64,000 nucleotides of DNA from Streptomyces sp. NBC_01335 (GCF_035953295.1 NZ_CP108370.1:310001-374000); one strand, 5' to 3'. Counted from the stretch's first letter, positions 44,733-52,947 are shown. Notes: generated from the letters alone by a model not told the origin. Numbers and translations: made by a program.

Positions 44733-45350
44733 TTACGCACCCGAAACGGCATCTTCTTCTCCGAGCCCCGCCACCGGCACCTGGTCGGCGGACAACGCCG
44801 CGAAGAGGAGCCGCCAGAGCGGTTCCACGACGGGCATCCCCCCGCGCTCGCCGCTCTGGGCGGGTGCGTGCAGCAGGCCGTAGATCATCGTCATCAGCAG
44901 ATGGGCGACGAGGCGCGGCGAGTACGCGGGGAATCCGCTGTCGCGCTGCGCCCGGCGCACCAAGGTCATAAGGGCGTTCTGCACATCGGCGAAGGCGCTC
45001 CCGAAAGCCGGGCACTCGGACGCGAGGCGGACGGCGGCACGCAGCCGCACGTCCGACTGGAGCCGGCGGGCGAAGCCGATGACGACGCTCTCCAGGACGC
45101 TCCGGCCGTCGACACCCGGGGTGTCATGCTCGGCCCGCAGGTGCGCCCAGACCTGGCGCGCCTCGTCGATCAGTGCTCCCGCCAGTGACTTCTTCGAGGA
45201 GAAGTGCCCGTAGAGCGCACCTTTCGTCATCCCGGTGCGCTCGGCCACGGCGCTGAGCGTCGCTCTGCTGTACCCCTGGGCGGCGAACTCCTCGGCCGCG
45301 GCCGTCAGTACCTTTTCCCGCGTGCGCCGCGCCCGTTCCTGTATGGCCAT
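44733..45350 (-). CDS. TetR-family regulator (possible pseudo-receptor of the signalling cassette)
   Basis: 205 residues from the ATG at 45350. N-terminal HTH RTREKVLTAAAEEFAAQGYS and MTKGALYGHFSSKKSLAGAL is of the ArpA/ScbR type. It lacks an obvious counterpart of the ligand-contact Trp found in receptors (Trp147 in the gene at 48401), as in ScbR2-like pseudo-receptors that bind antibiotics instead. It lies 82 bp downstream of the HAD gene, on the same strand as the afsA operon. Two TetR genes around an afsA operon recall mmfR/mmyR of the methylenomycin system. Confidence 0.85.
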   Translation of the reverse strand: MAIQERARRTREKVLTAAAEEFAAQGYSRATLSAVAERTGMTKGALYGHFSSKKSLAGALIDEARQVWAHLRAEHDTPGVDGRSVLESVVIGFARRLQSDVRLRAAVRLASECPAFGSAFADVQNALMTLVRRAQRDSGFPAYSPRLVAHLLMTMIYGLLHAPAQSGERGGMPVVEPLWRLLFAALSADQVPVAGLGEEDAVSGA

Positions 45351-45382
45351 CTTCTGCGCCCCTCCCTACTGATGAAATCCCA

Positions 45383-45406
45383 TACATACCATCAGAAAGG
45401 ATTCGT
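45383..45406 (-). promoter_or_regulatory. Degenerate ARE-like sequence upstream of tetR
   Basis: ACATACCATCA then GAAAGGATTCG matches 16 of 24 positions of the perfect element at 48322-48345, but its own symmetry is poor (4 of 12). It is 33 bp upstream of the TetR start. Confidence 0.3.
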
Positions 45407-45432
45407 TTATAGGAATCGCGCCTTCCGAGGTC

Positions 45433-46134
45433 TCAAAAGCTCTCCGCCCGAAGGCGCCCCAGCCGGCCCGGGAGGACCGTCCAACCGGAGCGCTCCGCCT
45501 CCCTGTTCAGCACCTCGGACGTGCCCACCACCACCGGCCTGCCCACGGCGCGGAGCAGGGCCAGGTCGCTCTCATGGTCGCCGTAGGCAAAGCAGTCGCC
45601 CGGGTCGGCTCCGCGCTCCCGCATGGCCCGGATCGCGGCCTCCGCCTTGGCCTCGCCGATCATCGGCCGGAGCACCTCCCCGGTCAGCACGCCGTCGGCC
45701 CCCACCTCCAGCTCGGTGCAGAGCACGGTCGCGACCCCCAACTCCTGGGCGAGCGGGGCCAGGACCGGGTGCATCGACCCCGACACCAGCACGGCCTCGC
45801 GGCCCGCCAGCCGGTGCCCGGCGAGGGCTTCCACGGAGTCGAGGACGAACGCCGCGGCCCCCCGGCGGTAGGTGTCGTACCAGAGCCGGCCCGCCGCTTC
45901 GAGGTCTGCCAGGGCGACACCGGAGTAGCGCCGGTAGTACCACCGGTTCAGCGCCTCGCGATCCGGTGCGGACCGCGCCGCGGCCCGCAGGGCGGAGGCC
46001 TCCGCCTCGGCCCGCGAGGGGTCCGTCTCCGCCAGCCAGTACTCCCTGAACGCCACCATGCTCTTGGCCGCGATCACCGTCTCGTCGACGTCGAAGAACG
46101 CGAGCGCCGGCCCCTTCCGCTCCACGGCCGTCAT
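45433..46134 (-). CDS. HAD-superfamily phosphatase (SerB-like, IB) of the signalling operon
   Basis: 233 residues; the ATG at 46134 overlaps the acyl-CoA-dehydrogenase-like stop in an ATGA. HAD motifs are FFDVDETV (nucleophile Asp15, Asp17), VSGSMHPVL (motif II Ser) and AYGDHESDLALL (motif IV Asp). In AfsA-dependent pathways the condensation product is a phosphate ester that must be dephosphorylated; a HAD phosphatase encoded with an AfsA homologue (compare MmfP in methylenomycin-furan synthesis) fits that step. A general phosphoserine-phosphatase role is the alternative. Confidence 0.9.
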   Translation of the reverse strand: MTAVERKGPALAFFDVDETVIAAKSMVAFREYWLAETDPSRAEAEASALRAAARSAPDREALNRWYYRRYSGVALADLEAAGRLWYDTYRRGAAAFVLDSVEALAGHRLAGREAVLVSGSMHPVLAPLAQELGVATVLCTELEVGADGVLTGEVLRPMIGEAKAEAAIRAMRERGADPGDCFAYGDHESDLALLRAVGRPVVVGTSEVLNREAERSGWTVLPGRLGRLRAESF

Positions 46135-47267
46135 CCGGCACCCCCGCCGTCCCGGGCGTGCTCCTCCCGGCTCAGTACCGCGTCCGCGTAGGCGTCGGCC
46201 GCGCTCCCGACCGCGAGCGCCCCGTGCCCAGCGGCCGTGGTGACGTCCCGCCAGGCGCGCTGCACCGGGCTGTCGGGGTTCTGGCCTCGCATGCCCGAGG
46301 CGTGGAAGAGCTCGTCGACCGCTTCCCGGCACAGCAGTGCCGCCGTCGCGGCGTCGCGACGGTTCTCGGCCACCGTGAGCGCGGTGATCTCGCCCCGGTC
46401 CGCGCGCTCCGCCGCGCAGGCGAGCAGCAGGCCCGCGGCGTGGATCTGCGCCGACGCCCGCGCCAGGAGGGTCACGTGTTCCGCCCTGCGCGGTACCGCC
46501 TGGACGCACTCGGCCGTCCACGCCCGCAGCGCCGCGCGGGCCGCCCCGAGCACCGGCGCCGCGAAGATGAGCGCGGCGACCATCGGGTACGGGACGCGGT
46601 GGCAGCGGGCCGCGCCGGGCAGTGCACTCAGCAGCGCACTCAGCGGGAAGGAGCGGTGGGAGGGTACGACGACGCCCTCCGCGGTGACGCTGTTGCTGCC
46701 GCTCCCCCGCAGGCCGACGGAGAACCAGGTGTCCTGTACGGAGAGCGCCGCGCGCGGCACGGCGAAGATGCGGTGCTCGGGCCCCCCGGGGCCCGGCGTC
46801 CAGGACGCGAGCAGTACCCAGTCCGCGTGGTCGACACCGCTGGCCAGGCGCCACTGCCCGTCCAGACGCCAGCCGCCGGACACCGCCTCGGCCCTGCCCT
46901 GCGGCGGAACGACGGACGCGGCGATGAGCACGTCCGGGCCCTGCGCCCAGAGGTCGCGCTGCCCCTGTTCGGGAAGGTAGGCGGCCAGCCTGCCGTGGGC
47001 CGCGTACAGCGCGGCGCACCATCCCGTGGCGGCGCAGTTCTCCGCCGCGGCCGAGGCGTCGGCGAGCAGTCCGGCGAAACTCCCCGCCGTGCCCCGCCAC
47101 CGGGTGGGCACGAAGTGGCGGGGGAACCCCGCGTCGGCCAGGGCGGCGGCGACTTCCGGGCCGAGCCTGCGGCGCTGTTCGGCGCCCCACGCGTCCCGGC
47201 GCGCCGCCGCCGCGAGCGTGCTCCGTACGTCCCGTTCCCCGGCGGTGGCGTGCCGGCCGGTCAGCAC
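46131..47267 (-). CDS. Acyl-CoA dehydrogenase/flavin hydroxylase-like protein of the signalling operon
   Basis: 378 residues from GTG 47267, overlapping the afsA-type stop by 7 bp. The fold is acyl-CoA dehydrogenase-like: LADAGFPRHFVPTRWRG, ATGWCAALYAAHGRLAAYLP and SGGWRLDGQWRLASGVDHAD; the C-terminal helical domain has GMRGQNPDSPVQRAWRDV. The pattern is closer to two-component FMN/FADH2 hydroxylases (HsaA-type) than to classical dehydrogenases, and no clear catalytic Glu is visible. Overlaps tie it to signal synthesis; it may oxidise or reduce the butenolide intermediate (compare MmfH, or acyl-CoA oxidase Aco of avenolide). Confidence 0.85.
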   Translation of the reverse strand: MLTGRHATAGERDVRSTLAAAARRDAWGAEQRRRLGPEVAAALADAGFPRHFVPTRWRGTAGSFAGLLADASAAAENCAATGWCAALYAAHGRLAAYLPEQGQRDLWAQGPDVLIAASVVPPQGRAEAVSGGWRLDGQWRLASGVDHADWVLLASWTPGPGGPEHRIFAVPRAALSVQDTWFSVGLRGSGSNSVTAEGVVVPSHRSFPLSALLSALPGAARCHRVPYPMVAALIFAAPVLGAARAALRAWTAECVQAVPRRAEHVTLLARASAQIHAAGLLLACAAERADRGEITALTVAENRRDAATAALLCREAVDELFHASGMRGQNPDSPVQRAWRDVTTAAGHGALAVGSAADAYADAVLSREEHARDGGGAG

Positions 47268-48172
47268 GTCGTCCCCCGCCGGGCCGGGGAGGGCTCGCCC
47301 GCTCCGAATCGCACCCGGGCGCACGCGAGTTCCCGGTCGCCCTGGCAGGCGCGGAGCGTGAGCGCCGTCCCGTCCAGCCCCGCGGGCTCCGCGGTGATCG
47401 ACACGGGGGCGTCCAGTTCGCCGAATGCCTTGAACTCCACGGCGAGCAGGGCCGTTCCGTCCGTCCGGGGTCCGCCGCCCGCCGCGGCGGCGCCCGCCTG
47501 CCGGAACGCCTCCATCAGAGCCATGCCCGGCACGTGGTCGGACTCGTGGTCGAAGAGCACGCCGTGTTCCAGGTCCAGACGCAGCCACCACACGTCCGGC
47601 CGGAGCGGGTCGCCGTCGATGAGGACGTCGCGCTCGGAGGAGCCTGCGCACACCCGGGGCACCGGCTGCCCGTCGAGCCCCTGTCCGTGCCGCCCTCCCC
47701 CACGCGTGCGCACCACGGCGTAGCGACGGGGGTCCATGGGCTCCCAGCGCACCCGCACCCGCCCGAACCGCCGGGAACCGGCCAGCACGTCCGCCTCCAG
47801 CTCGAAGCGCAGGCGCCGTTCACCGGCGGCGGGGCCGCGGCATACGCCGTGGAGCCCGACCGCGAGGGGCTCCGTGCCGACCGGCGGGAGCGCTTCGTCC
47901 AGATCCACGGAGAGCTCGCTCAGAACAAAGGCCGAGCCGTGCCCGATGCCGAAGAAGCGGTGGGACAGGTAGATCGCGGTCTGCCGCGCGGTCTCAGCGA
48001 GCAGCACCGGGTCGGCGGCGCACGCGCCGCGGTGGCCGAGGTAGTGGCTGCGGCGCCAGCGGGCGGCGACCGCGATGCTTCCGTCGTCGAGGAGCAGTGC
48101 GTCCGTCAGGAGTACTTCCGTGTCTGCCGACTTGTGGACGGATTCGCGCGGAACGAAGTGGTCGAAGTTCAT
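47261..48172 (-). CDS. AfsA/ScbA-family autoregulator synthase
   Basis: 303 residues, the usual AfsA length, from the ATG at 48172 (GGAAGGG upstream). Two hotdog repeats are visible. The first has HYLGHRGACAADPVLLAETARQ, and the second has LEHGVLFDHESDHVPGMALMEAFRQA, where the D-H-V-P-G-M motif is diagnostic of the A-factor synthase family. AfsA homologues condense dihydroxyacetone phosphate with a beta-ketoacyl thioester to begin gamma-butyrolactone, butenolide or furan hormones. It heads an operon with the flavoprotein and phosphatase genes and is divergent from the receptor gene across a perfect ARE. Confidence 0.95.
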   Translation of the reverse strand: MNFDHFVPRESVHKSADTEVLLTDALLLDDGSIAVAARWRRSHYLGHRGACAADPVLLAETARQTAIYLSHRFFGIGHGSAFVLSELSVDLDEALPPVGTEPLAVGLHGVCRGPAAGERRLRFELEADVLAGSRRFGRVRVRWEPMDPRRYAVVRTRGGGRHGQGLDGQPVPRVCAGSSERDVLIDGDPLRPDVWWLRLDLEHGVLFDHESDHVPGMALMEAFRQAGAAAAGGGPRTDGTALLAVEFKAFGELDAPVSITAEPAGLDGTALTLRACQGDRELACARVRFGAGEPSPARRGTTC

Positions 48173-48321
48173 TCCCTTCCAGTGGTGCTCCGGCCCGGGG
48201 TGGTGGCCGGCAGGTATCTCAAGTCCAGGTATGACGTGCACGCTCGCGATTTTCCTTCCTGGTCGCCGTGGAAGCCACGCACCGGTATCGTCCCGACGCA
48301 ACACGTGGCGCGATGACGAGA

Positions 48322-48345
48322 AATATACCTTCGGGAAGGTATATT
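48322..48345. promoter_or_regulatory. Perfect autoregulatory element (ARE) between afsA-type and receptor genes
   Basis: AATATACCTTC, then GG, then GAAGGTATATT: an inverted repeat with perfect 11-bp arms, in an otherwise GC-rich sequence. It lies 150 bp upstream of the afsA-type start and 56 bp upstream of the receptor start. On the minus strand TATATT can serve as a -10 box; on the plus strand TTGACA (48344-48349) overlaps its edge and can serve as a -35. Receptor binding here would therefore repress both genes, the classic butyrolactone switch. Confidence 0.85.
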
Positions 48346-48400
48346 GACAGGTCGTTTTCCGCCACGCCCACATGCGCCACACCCGCCAAGGACGGTTTCC

Positions 48401-49048
48401 ATGCCAGAGCCGCAGTCCACAGCCTTCGCCTCCCGGGCGATCCCCTCCAGGAGAGGTTCGGACCCCAAGCAGGAACGCTCGGCCCGCACGCGCCTACGCG
48501 TGCTGATCGGCGCGGCGGAGCTCTTCAGCGAACGCGGTTTCCAGCAGACCTCGGTCAAGGACGTGGCCGACAGGGTCGAGATGACGAAGGGAGCGGTGTA
48601 CTTCCACTACCCGACCAAGGAAGCACTCGCGGTGGCGATCGTGGAGGAGCACTACGCACGCTGGCCGCGCCTGCTCGACGAGGTCACCGGCGAGGGCCTC
48701 GGCCCGCTCGACACCGCCGCGCGGATGCTGGAACTGGCCGCCCTCGCCTTCGAGAGCGATGTCATCGTGCAGGCCGGCGCCCGACTGCAGATCGAACGGC
48801 CCCACATAGACGCCGAGTTGCCGACGCCGTACGTCGACTGGATCACCCTCCTGTCGTCCTTGCTGACCTCCGCGCTCGATGCGGGCGACCTGCGACCGGG
48901 TATCGCCCCCGACGAGGCCGCGCGCGCCCTGGTCTCCGCGTTCTTCGGGTCCCAGCACGTGTCCGACGTCCTCAGCGGCCGCGCGGACGTCGTGCAGCGC
49001 TGGCAGTCGCTGGGCGATCTGCTGTTCCGCGCGATCCGCTCCGAATGA
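48401..49048 (+). CDS. Gamma-butyrolactone-type receptor, TetR family (ScbR/ArpA-like)
   Basis: 215 residues, a typical length for ScbR-type receptors, from the ATG at 48401 (AAGGA upstream). The HTH, SVKDVADRVEMTKGAVYFHY (51-70), is almost the consensus of butyrolactone receptors. The ligand domain has IVQAGARLQIE and YVDWITLL, where Trp147 corresponds to the conserved ligand-contact Trp, and ends FFGSQHVSDVLSGRADV as in ArpA. It should bind the ARE in the absence of hormone and release it on binding. It is divergent from the afsA operon and followed by a strong terminator. Confidence 0.93.
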   Translation: MPEPQSTAFASRAIPSRRGSDPKQERSARTRLRVLIGAAELFSERGFQQTSVKDVADRVEMTKGAVYFHYPTKEALAVAIVEEHYARWPRLLDEVTGEGLGPLDTAARMLELAALAFESDVIVQAGARLQIERPHIDAELPTPYVDWITLLSSLLTSALDAGDLRPGIAPDEAARALVSAFFGSQHVSDVLSGRADVVQRWQSLGDLLFRAIRSE

Positions 49049-49052
49049 GAGT

Positions 49053-49107
49053 GCTCCCGGGGGGAGTGGTGCACCGCCGGCGGCGGTGCACCACTCCCCC
49101 CGGGAGC
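49053..49107. terminator. Very long perfect hairpin after the receptor gene
   Basis: GCTCCCGGGGGGAGTGGTGC continues as ACCGCCG and is followed by its full complement, a stem of about 26 bp with a tiny loop, four bases after the receptor stop codon. It separates the convergent receptor and MFS genes. Confidence 0.9.
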
Positions 49108-49128
49108 GCCTTCGTCCGAGGCGATCCG

Positions 49129-50379
49129 TCAGGCGGGCTCCGCCACGCGGTTCCGGCTGCCGACGACCACCAGGCCGCCGGCGACCGCGAGACCCAGCAG
49201 TACGACACCGAAGGTCGTCGCCCCGCTGGTCAGCCCCACCGCGTCGCTGAGGTATCCCGCGGAGACGGGCAGGATGCCCGCCGGGATGTAACCCCCCACG
49301 TTGAGCGCCGCGTTGGCCTCTGCCAGATGCCGCGGCGGGACGCTGGAGTTGAGCAGCGACAGCCCTCCGAGCTGGCCCATCCCCTGCCCCGCACCGGCGA
49401 GCAGCGCGGAGGCGATGAGGACCGCCACGGAGGAGGTGTGCACGGCGACGATCAGCGTGATCATGCTCACGGCCGTACTCGCCGCGCCCGCCATGAGAAT
49501 GGCCGGCCGGCTCAGCCGCTGCACCGCGAACTGCACGCCGGTGGCCGTGAGGAACATCGCGAACGCCATGGCCCCCGCGACGATCCTGCTGGTCGTGCCG
49601 AGCAGGCCGGACAGCAGCGAGGGTCCGAGCGACAGCACGAACGACGTTGCGGTGATACCGGGGGCGAACACGGCGATCCCCAGGGTGAGTTCACGACCTT
49701 TGCCGCGCGGAACCCCGGGCACCCGCACCCAGGCCCCCTTGGCGGGGGCCACGGGGCGGCGGACCGGCATGCGCGTCACGACGAGCACCGCGGTGACCAG
49801 CACCACGGCCTCGACCACGAACACGGTCACGGTCGGGGCGGGCAGCGTCTCGGACAGCACACCGGCCAGCAGCGGGCCGAGCCCGGCCCCGAAGACCATC
49901 GCGCAGGAGGCGAGCAGAGCGGCGATCCGCTTGCGCTCGGGCCCCGCCACGTCGGTCACCGCGGCCATGCCGGCCGAGACGACCGCACCGACGGCGATCC
50001 CGGTGAACAGCCTCGCCACGATCAGCGCCGCCACGGAGGAGGCGGTGGCGAAGATCAGGCAAGCCGCCAGGCCGAGCGCCAGCGCCGGGAGCAGTACGGG
50101 CTTGCGCCCCAGGCGGTCCGAGACGACTCCGCAGACCAGGAGCGATCCGAGCAGGCCGACGATGTAGAACGCGAACACCACGGTCAGGGTGCCCTTGGAG
50201 AATCCGATGTCGCGCTGCCACAGCACGTACAGCGGCGTGGCCGCGTTCGACAGCACGAACACCGCGGTGACGGGCCACGCGGCCAGCCACACCCACCACA
50301 GCGGGGCACCGGCCCCGGCGGTGCCGTTCTGCCCTCTTCCGTCGACCGCCTGGACAGGTGTGGTCCGAGTCTCGGACAT
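49129..50379 (-). CDS. MFS drug/metabolite exporter
   Basis: 416 residues from the ATG at 50379 (GGAGG upstream). Twelve hydrophobic segments; the loop 2-3 motif is GVVSDRLGRKPVLLPAL and helix 5 has GLGPLLAGVLSE, which places it with drug/H+ antiporters. It is divergent from an ArsR-family gene across 95 bp with an inverted repeat, and convergent with the receptor gene. It probably exports a toxic compound sensed by that regulator. Export of the signalling molecule is a more speculative alternative given the position. Confidence 0.9.
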   Translation of the reverse strand: MSETRTTPVQAVDGRGQNGTAGAGAPLWWVWLAAWPVTAVFVLSNAATPLYVLWQRDIGFSKGTLTVVFAFYIVGLLGSLLVCGVVSDRLGRKPVLLPALALGLAACLIFATASSVAALIVARLFTGIAVGAVVSAGMAAVTDVAGPERKRIAALLASCAMVFGAGLGPLLAGVLSETLPAPTVTVFVVEAVVLVTAVLVVTRMPVRRPVAPAKGAWVRVPGVPRGKGRELTLGIAVFAPGITATSFVLSLGPSLLSGLLGTTSRIVAGAMAFAMFLTATGVQFAVQRLSRPAILMAGAASTAVSMITLIVAVHTSSVAVLIASALLAGAGQGMGQLGGLSLLNSSVPPRHLAEANAALNVGGYIPAGILPVSAGYLSDAVGLTSGATTFGVVLLGLAVAGGLVVVGSRNRVAEPA

Positions 50380-50400
50380 GACGTTCCTCCCGACTCTCAA

Positions 50401-50446
50401 GTACGAGCTGAGTCGAACTTAGCATGCAGTACGATTGAACTCGTAC
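50401..50446. promoter_or_regulatory. Inverted repeat GTACGA-n6-TCGTAC between MFS and arsR-type genes
   Basis: A perfect inverted repeat lies at 50429-50446, and another GTACGA half-site is at 50401-50406. It sits in the short divergent region and is the likely operator of the ArsR-type regulator. Confidence 0.55.
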
Positions 50447-50474
50447 ATAGGAATCGCGTCATAAGGAGTTGCCT

Positions 50475-50852
50475 ATGCCTTCGGCCACGGGCGCCAACCC
50501 CGTCATCAGGGTGCTCCCCGAACCCCCTGACCTGCCCGAACCGCTCCCGGAGCCGGCGGTGGGCGAGCTGCGCCTGGAAACCGTCCTCGGCGCGCTCAGC
50601 GATCCGCTGCGGTTGACGATCATCCAGAAGCTCCTGCTGGAGTCGGAGCGGTTCGACCACACCTGCGGCTGGTTCGGCCTCGACCGGCCCAAGTCGTCGC
50701 TCACGCACCACTTCAAGGCGCTGCGGGAGGCGGGGGTCACGCGCCAGCGCCAGTACGGACTCGAACGCCGCAGCCAGGTACGCGTCGACGACCTCAATGC
50801 CCGGTTCCCCGGTCTGCTGGAGCTCGTCGCGGCCTGGACCCCCGAGTCCTGA
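50475..50852 (+). CDS. ArsR-family winged-helix regulator
   Basis: 125 residues from the ATG at 50475 (AAGGAG six bases upstream). Winged-helix core about 33-100: LETVLGALSDPLRLTIIQKL, then KSSLTHHFKALREAGV (recognition helix), then YGLERRSQVRVDDLNARFP. There is no ELCVCDL-type metal-binding motif; only Cys66 is visible, so it is probably not a metal sensor. It is divergent from the MFS exporter, which it likely represses until an organic ligand is present. Confidence 0.9.
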   Translation: MPSATGANPVIRVLPEPPDLPEPLPEPAVGELRLETVLGALSDPLRLTIIQKLLLESERFDHTCGWFGLDRPKSSLTHHFKALREAGVTRQRQYGLERRSQVRVDDLNARFPGLLELVAAWTPES

Positions 50853-51078
50853 ACTGAACGGACCGGACCTGACCGCCCGCGCCCCCGGCGCACGCCGGGC
50901 ACCGCACGCCGGGCGCCGGGGCGCGCGGCCCAGGACCGCGTCGTGCTCGGGGGCCTCGCAGGGACCGGGCCGTCGCAGGGACGACGGGAAACCGGGGTTA
51001 CGTACCCGGGGAAACGTTGCGCCGCCGCGCGGAAGCGGTCTCGCCGCGCAGAAGCGGACCGCCGGCCGGGCGGACCAC

Positions 51079-51114
51079 CGGATGCGGCGGGTGAGGCGGA
51101 TGCGGCGGGTGAGG
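51079..51114. repeat. Two tandem copies of an 18-bp unit
   Basis: CGGATGCGGCGGGTGAGG is repeated exactly twice, followed by a shorter CGGATGCGACGGATGCGG. It lies in the 360-bp non-coding stretch 50853-51212 between the arsR-type and RNase HI genes; no gene is seen there. Confidence 0.6.
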
Positions 51115-51178
51115 ACCACCGGATGCGACGGATGCGGACGGTCAGGACGCCCGAGGGGCATCCCCGACCCCGCGTGGT

Positions 51179-51202
51179 GGCCCGGCGGCGGACCGCCGGG
51201 CC
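51179..51202 (-). terminator. Terminator of the RNase HI gene
   Basis: GGCCCGGCGG-CGGA-CCGCCGGGCC: a perfect 10-bp stem with a tetraloop, 10 bp after the RNase HI stop codon. Confidence 0.75.
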
Positions 51203-51212
51203 GGAGAACGTC

Positions 51213-51896
51213 TCAGGCCGCGTCGGTGCGGCACTCCGGATGGCCCCAGCCCGCCGGGTTCTTCGCGATCATCTCCTGGGCCGCGTACGGCTTGCCGCAG
51301 CGGCACCGCCCGGCGAACTTCGCCCGGATCGTGGCCCCCGTACGGGCGCCGCCCGTGGCGGCCTTCGTGCTCTTCCCGGGCGGGCTCTTCACCGCCCTGG
51401 ACGGGGCGGGCTCGGGCAGGGCGGCCGTCCCGTGGGCCGTGCCGGCGGGCAGCTGCGACACGGCCGCCTCGCTCGCGGCCTGGTCCGCCAGCGCGTTCAG
51501 CGGGTCCCCGCCGACCTGGTGGGCGGGGACGTACTGGAAACGAACCGCGCGGCCGGTCAGCAGCTCGTCGATGCGGACGACCAGCTCCTGGTTGGCGACC
51601 GGCTTGCCGCCCGAGGTCTTCCAGCCGTTGCGCTTCCAGCCCGGCAGCCACTTGGTCACGGCGTTCATCGCGTACTGGGAGTCCATGCGCACCTCGACCG
51701 GCACCGAGGGGTCGGTCGACTCCAGCAGCGAGCGCAGGGCGGTCAGCTCGGCGACGTTGTTGGTGGCGGTGCCCAGTGGTCCCGCCTCCCAGCGCTGCGG
51801 GCGCCCCTGCGCGTCCGCGACCACCCACGCCCAGGCGGCAGGCCCGGGGTTGCCCTTCGACGCCCCGTCACACGCGGCGATGATGCTCTCGTCCAT
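51213..51896 (-). CDS. rnhA: Ribonuclease HI with C-terminal Cys-containing extension
   Basis: 227 residues from the ATG at 51896. Catalytic carboxylates are Asp10 (ACDGASKGNPG), Glu50 (NNVAELTAL), Asp72 (VRMDSQYAM) and Asp138 (NALADQAA), with His126 in YVPAHQVGGDPLN; the basic handle WLPGWKRNGWKTSGGK is present. It degrades RNA in RNA-DNA hybrids. After a Pro/Ala/Lys linker the last 45 residues add a small module, FAGRCRCGKPYAAQEMIAK...HPEC, with three Cys and a His, a possible zinc-binding or nucleic-acid-binding addition seen in actinobacterial homologues. Confidence 0.93.
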   Translation of the reverse strand: MDESIIAACDGASKGNPGPAAWAWVVADAQGRPQRWEAGPLGTATNNVAELTALRSLLESTDPSVPVEVRMDSQYAMNAVTKWLPGWKRNGWKTSGGKPVANQELVVRIDELLTGRAVRFQYVPAHQVGGDPLNALADQAASEAAVSQLPAGTAHGTAALPEPAPSRAVKSPPGKSTKAATGGARTGATIRAKFAGRCRCGKPYAAQEMIAKNPAGWGHPECRTDAA

Positions 51897-51958
51897 ACCT
51901 CGATCATGCCAGCCTCCGAGAACGGCTCCGGCCGCGCGTACCCGGACCCCGGCAGCGG

Positions 51959-52753
51959 TCAGGGCACGATCGAGTCGACGTACCCGCCGTCCACCCGGAC
52001 CGCCGCACCGGTGGTGGCGGAGGCCTGGGTCGAGCTGAGGTAGACCACCAGGTTGGCGATCTCCTCGGGTTCGATGAGGCGCTGGAGCAGTGACTGCGGC
52101 CGGTGCAGGCGCATGAACGCGCGCTGCGCCTCGTCCCAGGGCAGGTCCTCGTCCACGAGTTCGTACACGAACTTCTCGACGCCTCCGGTGTGTGTCGGGC
52201 CGGCGATCACCGAGTTGACCGTCACCCCGCTTCCCGCCGCCTCCTTGGCGAAGCCCCGGGAGACCGCGAGCAGGGCGGTCTTGGACATCCCGTAGTGGAT
52301 CATCTCGGCGGGTACGACGAGCGCCGAGTCGCTCGCGATGTTCTGCACCCGGCCCCAGCCCCGGCCGGTCATCCCGGGCAGGTAGCGGCGGATCAGCCGG
52401 ACCGCGCTGAGGACGTTCGTGTCGAAGTACGTCCGCCATTCCCCGTCGGTGATCTCCAGCGGCGGGCGCGCTCCGAAGATGCCGAGGTTGTTGACGAGCA
52501 CGTCGGCCTCGGGGACGGCCTGCTGGAGCCGCTCGGCCCCTTCCTCGGTGACCAGGTCGCAGGCGACGCTCTCGACGTCCGCGTCCGCCACCCCGTCCCG
52601 CAGGGTCCGCGTCGCCGACTCCAGCCGGTCCGCGTCGCGGCCGGTCAGCACCACCGAGGCGCCCGCGGCGGCGAGGCCGGAGGCGATGGCGAGGCCGATT
52701 CCCTGCGACGATCCGGTGACGACGGCCTTCTTGCCCGTCAGGTCGATACGCAC
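51959..52753 (-). CDS. Short-chain dehydrogenase/reductase
   Basis: 264 residues from GTG 52753 (AAGGA upstream). NAD(P)-binding TGSSQGIGLAIASGLAAAG, the structural NNLG, catalytic IASDSALVV and YGMSK (Ser, Tyr, Lys), and the C-terminal VRVDGGYVDSIV. It is a classical FabG-like SDR oxidoreductase of unknown substrate. It is divergent from the ABC exporter, and its start is 166 bp from the SoxR-type box; co-control by the same regulator is possible but not shown. Confidence 0.92.
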   Translation of the reverse strand: MRIDLTGKKAVVTGSSQGIGLAIASGLAAAGASVVLTGRDADRLESATRTLRDGVADADVESVACDLVTEEGAERLQQAVPEADVLVNNLGIFGARPPLEITDGEWRTYFDTNVLSAVRLIRRYLPGMTGRGWGRVQNIASDSALVVPAEMIHYGMSKTALLAVSRGFAKEAAGSGVTVNSVIAGPTHTGGVEKFVYELVDEDLPWDEAQRAFMRLHRPQSLLQRLIEPEEIANLVVYLSSTQASATTGAAVRVDGGYVDSIVP

Positions 52754-52916
52754 CTCGTGGTCCTTTCCGCCGGTTCGGGTGCCGGAGCGGCACCGTGTCC
52801 ACGGTCGCACCGCGCCGGGCGGACCGCTTCCGGAGCGGGCGGCGCGGTCCCGTACCGGATCGGGCCCGGCGCGTCCGCGCGACAGGGACCGGCGGCGGGC
52901 GCGACGATGAACCCCC

Positions 52917-52947
52917 TTGACCTCAACAATGGTTGAGGTCCTATTTT
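52917..52947 (+). promoter_or_regulatory. SoxR-type box in a 19-bp-spaced promoter
   Basis: -35 TTGACC (52917-52922), then 19 bp, then -10 TATTTT (52942-52947). The spacer carries CCTCAAC-AATG-GTTGAGG (52921-52938), inside a perfect 9-bp-arm palindrome 52919-52940. Over-long spacers with such a palindrome are the hallmark of MerR-family activation, and CCTCAA-n6-TTGAGG matches the SoxR box. SoxR in Streptomyces controls an ABC exporter, and this site precedes one. Confidence 0.75.
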
